DNA of 9,556 bases, from assembly GCA_031276415.1 (NCBI GenBank), contig JAISNF010000589.1, forward strand, positions 1 to 9,556. Reading direction: 5' to 3'. The number at the start of each line of letters is the position of its first letter. Position 1 is the stretch's first letter. The notes below the pieces were generated by a model. It did not search any database. It was not told the DNA's origin and saw only the letters and a program-made list of their open reading frames with translations. This DNA comes from Planctomycetaceae bacterium (GTDB lineage Bacteria > Planctomycetota > Planctomycetia > Pirellulales > Thermoguttaceae). The translations under genes and the position numbers were made by a program. This document shows, piece after piece, positions 5,572 to 9,556 of this stretch.

Positions 5572-6552
5572 ATGTTGACAATTCGTCCTTATCGCAATGA
5601 AGACCCGCCGCGTTTGTTATCACTCTGGAAAAAGAGCCAGCAGCAAGGAACCAGAACCCGATTGATGTCGCTTTCCATGAATACGCTTCAGATGCAAACG
5701 CTTGGTATTCCGTTTTGGGATCGTCGTTCGGTTCTTTTGGCGTTTGAGAATCAGGAGCCTGTTGGTTATATTCATACCACGTTGGCTCCGAATGTGGACG
5801 GATTTAGTTTGAATCGTCGTTCTGCTCATATTTGTTTTCTTTGTGTTGATCCGTCTTACCATGATCTTTGGGGTGTTGCCCGTGCTTTGCTTCACACTGC
5901 CGAGCATTATCTTGCCGAACAGGGAGTTGAAGAGATTTTTGGAGGTTCTCCGCGTCCGTCGGCTCCGTTTTATATTGGTTTTTACGGGGGAAGTGAGCCG
6001 ATAGCGTTTTTTGATTCGGATCAATATTTGATTCAGGTTTTTCTGGAAGCGGGTTATCAGATTTTTAAGAATACTGCCCGATTTCATTTGGATTTATTCG
6101 ATTACATTCCGCCGATGACTTCGGCAATGGTTCAATGGCATTCACGGCTTGATGTTGAATTTAGTGAGACGCCTAAACCGAAAACATGGTGGGAGGCATG
6201 TGCTTATGCTAATTTTGAGTGGATTGAAGCGATTGCATTTTTGAGCAATGGTCATCGTCCGGTTGCTCGAATTAGGGTTCGGGTTGCCAATCCCGACACA
6301 GATGAAGCGCAGGTTTTGTATGGCGGAACTTGGGATGCCGGTCTTATGGATGTTCGGGTTCACCCTGATTTTTATCATCAAGGTGTTGCTGCTTACACGC
6401 TTGCCGAAATGCTTCGCTATTTGGTTGGTAAAAATCAAATCAGGCAAATTGAAGCCCATATTGATGAAGATGCCGTTATCATGTATCCCCTGCTAAGATC
6501 ACTCCTCTGGAATCAAATTGATACCGGAAAAATATTCCGAAAAGAAATTTAA
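5572..6552 (+). CDS. GNAT-family protein with two acetyltransferase domains
   Basis: The 326 residues form two GNAT folds in tandem. Domain 1 begins LTIRPYRNEDPPRLLSLW (2-19); its acetyl-CoA-binding motif A is CFLCVDPSYHDLWGVARALL (88-107). It is followed by FYIGFYGGSE (133-142), a motif I recall from planctomycete GNAT proteins. Domain 2 covers about 190-326, with motif A around MDVRVHPDFYHQGVAAYTL (259-277). The usual Arg/Gln at the first position of the Q/R-x-x-G-x-G/A signature is Asp in the first copy and Tyr in the second, and the first copy has one extra residue in the loop. One domain may therefore be structural. It should transfer an acyl group from CoA to an amine, but the substrate is unknown. 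No ribosome-binding site is visible before the ATG; the start is chosen because the GNAT fold begins directly there. Confidence 0.87.
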   Translation: MLTIRPYRNEDPPRLLSLWKKSQQQGTRTRLMSLSMNTLQMQTLGIPFWDRRSVLLAFENQEPVGYIHTTLAPNVDGFSLNRRSAHICFLCVDPSYHDLWGVARALLHTAEHYLAEQGVEEIFGGSPRPSAPFYIGFYGGSEPIAFFDSDQYLIQVFLEAGYQIFKNTARFHLDLFDYIPPMTSAMVQWHSRLDVEFSETPKPKTWWEACAYANFEWIEAIAFLSNGHRPVARIRVRVANPDTDEAQVLYGGTWDAGLMDVRVHPDFYHQGVAAYTLAEMLRYLVGKNQIRQIEAHIDEDAVIMYPLLRSLLWNQIDTGKIFRKEI

Positions 6553-6627
6553 ATCCGTAACCCATTGTTCTTTCCTTGTTAAAAAAATCGGATATACTCT
6601 TAGATTCTTTTACACAATGATTTTGAT

Positions 6628-6662
6628 ACTTTGCCGTTACTTTGTGCCGTTACTTTGCCGTT
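6628..6662. repeat. Short tandem repeat of ACTTTGCCGTT, three units
   Basis: The units ACTTTGCCGTT (6628-6638), ACTTTGTGCCGTT (6639-6651) and ACTTTGCCGTT (6652-6662) lie in the spacer between the acetyltransferase gene and the acidic-protein gene. The word resembles the GCCGTAAAGTT units of the array at 2132-2208. The rest of this 226-base spacer is AT-rich; TATACT at 6593-6598 could be a -10 box but has no well-spaced -35. Confidence 0.75.
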
Positions 6663-6778
6663 ATTGGTCTTTTTGAATATTTGAAATTTTGTAATATTTT
6701 TGAATTTCGGATATTGTCGGATAATTGTTTTATTATTTAACTACAAAACATTAAATTTATTATTTTGCGAGGTTTTTT

Positions 6779-8446
6779 ATGAAAAGGGATATTCATTCCG
6801 ATGATCACTGGACAGAACTTGCGTCTAAAATTGGAGTTAATCATCCAGAAGATTCAAAGTCGGAAAAAACTTTGGATTCTGAGAAAATTTTAGAGTCTGA
6901 AAAAATTTTAGAGTCAAAAGAAATTTTAGATTCGGAAGAAGAAACAAAAAATATTTTAGAAGAAGTTTCGTCTTCTTCCCCCAAACAGGAAATAAAAAAG
7001 AAATTTTTTGAACGGTTTCCGAAAATCAATTTGTTTGGAAATTCTGCCAAAGAGCCGCTGGAATCAGTTGCCGAAGAGGGAAAATCATCTTTGCTGCCAG
7101 GCGGAAATCCTTTGACATCGAACCCGCCGGAAAAGAACCAACTGGAAAATGTTTCGGTTTTTTCTGACCGGACGTTACCGCAAGAAAAAGAAACACCCCA
7201 TATCAATACGGACAGTATCACTACGGACGGTATCACTACGGAAAATGTGTTTTCCGGCATTGAAAAGTTTCCTGAAAAGTCTCCTGAAAAAACAATTTGT
7301 ACGGAAAAACAGACACAGGCGATTGTCAACATATTGGATCCTTGGTCAAAAATTGCGTCACAGGTTGCGTCGCAGGTTGGAGTGTTGGGTGTTTCCCAAT
7401 CTCAATCTCCGTTTTCGTCCAATTTGGATTCAACAGATTCATCGTTGGATTTAGTTGGGCAACAATCTGACGGTTCCGCAACAGTGGAAGCGGACAAAAG
7501 TATGGACAAAAGTATGGACAAAAATGCGGACAAAAATAGAGAACAAATTGGCGGTTCCGTTCATGATTCTAATCGGGATTTTGCCCATGATTCTAATAAG
7601 CGGGCGAAATTTCATCATGATAAAAGGCGACCATTTCGCGAGTTGCCGTCTATGTTTGACGAACCGACTCCTGAATCTGAAGAATCTGCCGTGTTGAAAA
7701 ATCTTATGGAAACGGAACATTTTGACACAGATGCGGAAAAGCGGTTACGTTTTATTTTTAGCGAGGCGGAAGAGAAAGAGGAGGTAACGGTATTTGAGGA
7801 GGTTAGTCGCAAGGGCGGGGATGAAAGTTATTTGGAACAACAAAGCGAGGAGTTTTATGGTTATACGGACGATCATACGGAGATATTTTCGCGGCGTTCT
7901 GAAGTTGAACGTTCTGAAATTGAGAAGGCGGGAACTTTTACGGCGAGTGACGAATATTTTGAGCGTGTGGAGGTTGTTGAGGAAAGACCGCGAGAGTTAG
8001 TTCGGGAGCGAGGGCGAGGGCGGCGTGGAATGCGGTTTGAGCAGCGTGAACAACGTGAACGTGAGGAAAAACCGGAACGTGAAGAAAAACCGGAACGATA
8101 TGTTACAAAATCGGGCAATGAAGAAAATCGTTCAGGTTTGGTTCCCAATTTGGAGAGTGGCGAAACAGCGTGGGATATTGAGGAGGAATCAAAATTTGTT
8201 AAACGTTCTTACAGTAAACACCGAAAGGGCAGAAGTGCGGAAAGAAACGTTTCAAATCGGGATTATCATTCGTTATCTGAGGAAACTTCTGAAGTTTTTG
8301 AAACGAAGGCAATTTCAAATGAAGAGAGTGATCTGATACAACTCCACAAAAATATTCCGAGTTGGGACGATGCCATTCACCATTTAATTGAAAACAACAT
8401 TGCCCGCCACCTACAATCCCCACGTAACAATAACCGACAAAGATAA
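6779..8446 (+). CDS. Acidic low-complexity protein with short conserved N- and C-terminal blocks, function unknown
   Basis: I do not recognise a function. The 555 residues are strongly Glu/Lys/Ser-rich, with no membrane segment or signal peptide, and much is probably disordered or coiled coil. Three short blocks look structured: HWTELASKIGV (10-20), DPWSKIASQVASQVGV (187-202), which shares the pattern W-x-x-[LI]-A-S-x-[IV]-G-V allowing for an inserted ASQV, and the C-terminal IPSWDDAIHHLIENNIARHL (526-545) followed by an Arg/Asn-rich tail. I recall planctomycete proteins with a similar W-[DE]-[DE]-A-I end. An Arg/Glu-rich stretch at about 402-440 could bind nucleic acid. Many short in-frame duplications occur: SEKILE twice near 35-45, DKSM/DKNA at 239-252, REEKPE at 428-439, HDSN at 262-273. 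GAGG at 6769-6772, six bases before the ATG, supports the start. Confidence 0.85.
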   Translation: MKRDIHSDDHWTELASKIGVNHPEDSKSEKTLDSEKILESEKILESKEILDSEEETKNILEEVSSSSPKQEIKKKFFERFPKINLFGNSAKEPLESVAEEGKSSLLPGGNPLTSNPPEKNQLENVSVFSDRTLPQEKETPHINTDSITTDGITTENVFSGIEKFPEKSPEKTICTEKQTQAIVNILDPWSKIASQVASQVGVLGVSQSQSPFSSNLDSTDSSLDLVGQQSDGSATVEADKSMDKSMDKNADKNREQIGGSVHDSNRDFAHDSNKRAKFHHDKRRPFRELPSMFDEPTPESEESAVLKNLMETEHFDTDAEKRLRFIFSEAEEKEEVTVFEEVSRKGGDESYLEQQSEEFYGYTDDHTEIFSRRSEVERSEIEKAGTFTASDEYFERVEVVEERPRELVRERGRGRRGMRFEQREQREREEKPEREEKPERYVTKSGNEENRSGLVPNLESGETAWDIEEESKFVKRSYSKHRKGRSAERNVSNRDYHSLSEETSEVFETKAISNEESDLIQLHKNIPSWDDAIHHLIENNIARHLQSPRNNNRQR

Positions 8447-8626
8447 ATAAACAAAAAATATGACTCAATAAAATGGATACTTTATTTGCGCACAATCCCT
8501 AACCTACGGGTTGCAACGGTTGATCAGGAATTACAACAGAGGCAACTGTCGGCGAGTACGCCGACCTTTTGAATTTCAACATAACCTTAATCCACAATAA
8601 ATAATTACTAAAAACTTTAGAAAAAA
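8447..8626. other. Short spacer with REP-like sequence and terminator
   Basis: The 180 bases contain AACC-TACG-GGTT (a short hairpin near 8501-8513), the phrase GGGTTGCAACGG, and the strong hairpin at 8548-8565. The GC-rich core stands out from the AT-rich surroundings, and its words resemble REP-like intergenic repeats I have seen in other bacterial genomes. There is no gene. Confidence 0.5.
8548..8570 (+). terminator. Intrinsic terminator-like hairpin after the acidic-protein gene
   Basis: GTCGGCG (8548-8554), loop AGTA, and CGCCGAC (8559-8565) form a perfect 7-base-pair GC-rich stem followed by CTTTT. It lies about 100 bases after the stop at 8446 and 57 bases before the next start. This fits a terminator, but the T run is short, so a REP-like repeat hairpin is also possible. 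Confidence 0.5.
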
Positions 8627-9178
8627 ATGAAACGTGAAGAAGCCTGGAATTTACTGAATCAGTATAACCAAAATCCATTTCATCTTTATCATGCCCAAGT
8701 TATGGAAGGCGTGATGAAATATTTTGCGTTGCGTGAAGGTTTTTCGGATGCGGCGGAATTTTGGGGAATTGTTGGGTTGTTGCACGACCTTGATTTTGAA
8801 CAATTTCCAGAGGAACACTGTATCCGCCAGCAAATTATTATGAAAGAACATGGAGTTGATCCGGCGATTATCCGTGCGACTGCTTCACACGGTTGGATGT
8901 TGACGGTTGATGTCAAACCGGAACACCGCATGGAAAAAATTCTTTACGCAACAGACGAATTAACCGGTTTAATTGGAGCAATTGCTCTGATGCGTCCATC
9001 GAAAAGTGTTCGTGATATGGAGGTTCGGTCAATCGCCAAAAAGTTCAAAGCAACAGCGTTTGCTGCCGGTTGTTCCCGCGATGTTATTCGGCGCGGTGCG
9101 GAATTGCTCGAATGGACTCTCGATGAACTCTTCGCCAATACTCTTGAAGCAATGAAAAATGTCAGCATCGTTCAGTAA
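8627..9178 (+). CDS. HD-domain phosphohydrolase (HDIG-type), about 183 residues
   Basis: The sequence begins MKREEAWNLLNQYNQNPFHL and carries the metal ligands of an HD-domain hydrolase in order: His22, the His-Asp pair in GIVGLLHDLDFE (His53, Asp54), His88 in ATASHGW and Asp110 in YATDELTGLIGA. The following ALMRPSKSVRDMEVRSIAKK and FAAGCSRDV are familiar from a compact HDIG protein family that is widespread in Firmicutes and other phyla, and the length is normal for it. Members are predicted metal-dependent phosphohydrolases of unknown substrate in the cytoplasm. All ligands are present, so it should be active. The start has no good Shine-Dalgarno sequence (only AGAAAAAA), but the N-terminus matches the family. 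The gene stands alone with a hairpin upstream and repeats downstream. Confidence 0.93.
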   Translation: MKREEAWNLLNQYNQNPFHLYHAQVMEGVMKYFALREGFSDAAEFWGIVGLLHDLDFEQFPEEHCIRQQIIMKEHGVDPAIIRATASHGWMLTVDVKPEHRMEKILYATDELTGLIGAIALMRPSKSVRDMEVRSIAKKFKATAFAAGCSRDVIRRGAELLEWTLDELFANTLEAMKNVSIVQ

Positions 9179-9210
9179 TCCACAACAATACTTCTCCACT
9201 TCTCCGGTTT

Positions 9211-9323
9211 TCGTTTTTGGACAAGATCAACAGATTTTGACGGGATTAACTGAATTGACAGGATTAACTGATTGGGGATGGGATCAACAGAATTGACAGG
9301 ATTGGCAGAATTTGTAGGATTTT
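9211..9323 (+). repeat. GGATTAACA-type periodic dispersed repeat, copy 2 (extended)
   Basis: The block starts TCGTTTTTGGACAAGATCAA and aligns with 281-339, then continues with further variants of the 9-base word: GGATTAACT, GATCAACA, GAATTGACA, GGATTGGCA, GAATTTGTA, GGATTTTAT. A partial second copy begins at about 9280 (GGGATCAACAGAATTGACAG). It is therefore about twice the length of copy 1, by local tandem duplication. Confidence 0.8.
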
Positions 9324-9325
9324 AT

Positions 9326-9387
9326 GTAGAGACGCAATGTATTGCGTCTCTACTACTTGCGTCTTTTACTACTTGCATCTTTACTAC
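9326..9387. repeat. Near-perfect palindrome plus tandem copies of its right arm
   Basis: GTAGAGACGCAAT (9326-9338) and ATTGCGTCTCTAC (9341-9353) are perfect 13-base arms around GT. The right arm with its flank is then repeated: ATTGCGTCTCTACTAC (9341-9356), TTGCGTCTTTTACTAC (9357-9372), TTGCATCTTTACTAC (9373-9387). The palindrome resembles GTAGAGACGC-type hairpins that I recall from intergenic regions of cyanobacteria and other bacteria. It is 150 bases after the HD-domain gene and could act as a transcript-end hairpin, though it lacks an immediate T run. Confidence 0.85.
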
Positions 9388-9438
9388 AAAACCGCAAAAC
9401 AGAATGAAATCTATTGAATACAAGGGAGAATATATTTA

Positions 9439-9556
9439 GGTAACTTCTAATAACCGGCTTTTTATTTAAGCACAGATTATTTAACCACAGAGAACACAGA
9501 GTTCACAGAGAGGAAATTTTAAAAAATTATTTTAGATCAAAAGTCAATGATAATTA
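9439..9556 (+). repeat. CACAGAGA-type element 3, left part, truncated by window edge
   Basis: After GGTAACTTCT the copy gains about 15 bases relative to element 2 and then runs TATTTAAGCACAGATTATTT, the 36-base block (9481-9516) and the AT-rich interior through GTCAATGATAATTA. Alignment with 5201-5294 shows only a few mismatches. The expected right arm would lie outside the window, about 170 bases further on. Confidence 0.85.

Larger units (their letters stand above)
9179..9556. other. Gene-free right end filled with repeats
   Basis: These 378 bases to the window edge hold no gene. They contain the GGATTAACA-type repeat (9211-9323), a 28-base palindrome with tandem copies of its right arm (9326-9387) and the left part of a third CACAGAGA-type element (from 9439). 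Only about 50 bases near 9388-9438 are unassigned. Confidence 0.75.

Noticed and set aside
5620..6087. Antisense open frame of 155 codons within the acetyltransferase gene
   Set aside because: Arg/Lys/Thr-rich composition without any motif; the sense frame shows clear GNAT motifs.
6565..6598. Promoter for the acidic-protein gene (TTGTTC/TTGTTA with TATACT)
   Set aside because: The spacings are 22 or 11 bases, neither compatible with a normal sigma70 promoter.
6841..7332. Antisense open frame of 163 codons
   Set aside because: The Ser/Phe-rich sequence is the mirror of Glu/Lys-rich codons in the acidic-protein gene, which has its own ribosome-binding site.

Overview
The window looks like a chromosomal segment of an AT-rich bacterium, most likely a planctomycete (Planctomycetota, Pirellulales/Thermoguttaceae type). 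This rests on gene types I recall as typical of that phylum: a TPR protein ending in two RNA polymerase alpha C-terminal domains, a tandem-GNAT protein with an FYGGSE motif, a 12-helix membrane protein ending in an IFRPNLEDR motif, and a long acidic low-complexity protein with a short conserved C-terminal block. It was not checked by database search. There is no mobile-element gene, phage gene, rRNA, tRNA or CRISPR array.

Layout. The left third is on the minus strand: the first 36 codons of surE (1-108, running off the left edge), a polytopic membrane protein (465-2018) and an alpha/beta-hydrolase-fold protein (2230-3084) whose nucleophile serine and catalytic histidine both appear to be missing. 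From about 3.8 kb everything is on the plus strand: the TPR/double alpha-CTD protein (3850-5181), a double-GNAT acetyltransferase (5572-6552), an acidic repeat-rich protein (6779-8446) and an HD-domain hydrolase (8627-9178). The genes are widely spaced, with gaps of about 180 to 770 bases, and look individually transcribed. Convincing sigma70-like promoters are visible for surE and the hydrolase-fold gene, and a good candidate for the TPR gene.

The most unusual content is between the genes. Three families of dispersed repeats, each built of an 8-10 base word repeated in tandem (CACAGAGA-like, CGCAGATNA-like and GGATTAACA-like), fill most of the longer gaps. Two copies are arranged as long inverted repeats with TTAACCACAGAG...CTCTGTGGTTAA ends (3371-3560 and 5219-5459), a third begins at 9439 and leaves the window, and partial copies lie at 205-224, 281-339, 395-441 and 9211-9323. 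They look like non-autonomous, MITE-like or REP-like elements whose mobiliser is not present here. On top of this there are many short imperfect tandem duplications, both in gaps (2132-2208, 3765-3811, 6628-6662, 9341-9387) and in frame inside coding genes (especially 6779-8446), pointing to a genome prone to slippage or local duplication.

The genes do not form an evident pathway. They are conserved housekeeping or lineage-specific genes separated by repeat-rich spacers. The items most worth following are the nested inverted repeats, the double alpha-CTD protein, the apparently inactive hydrolase and a promoter with an inverted repeat in its spacer.
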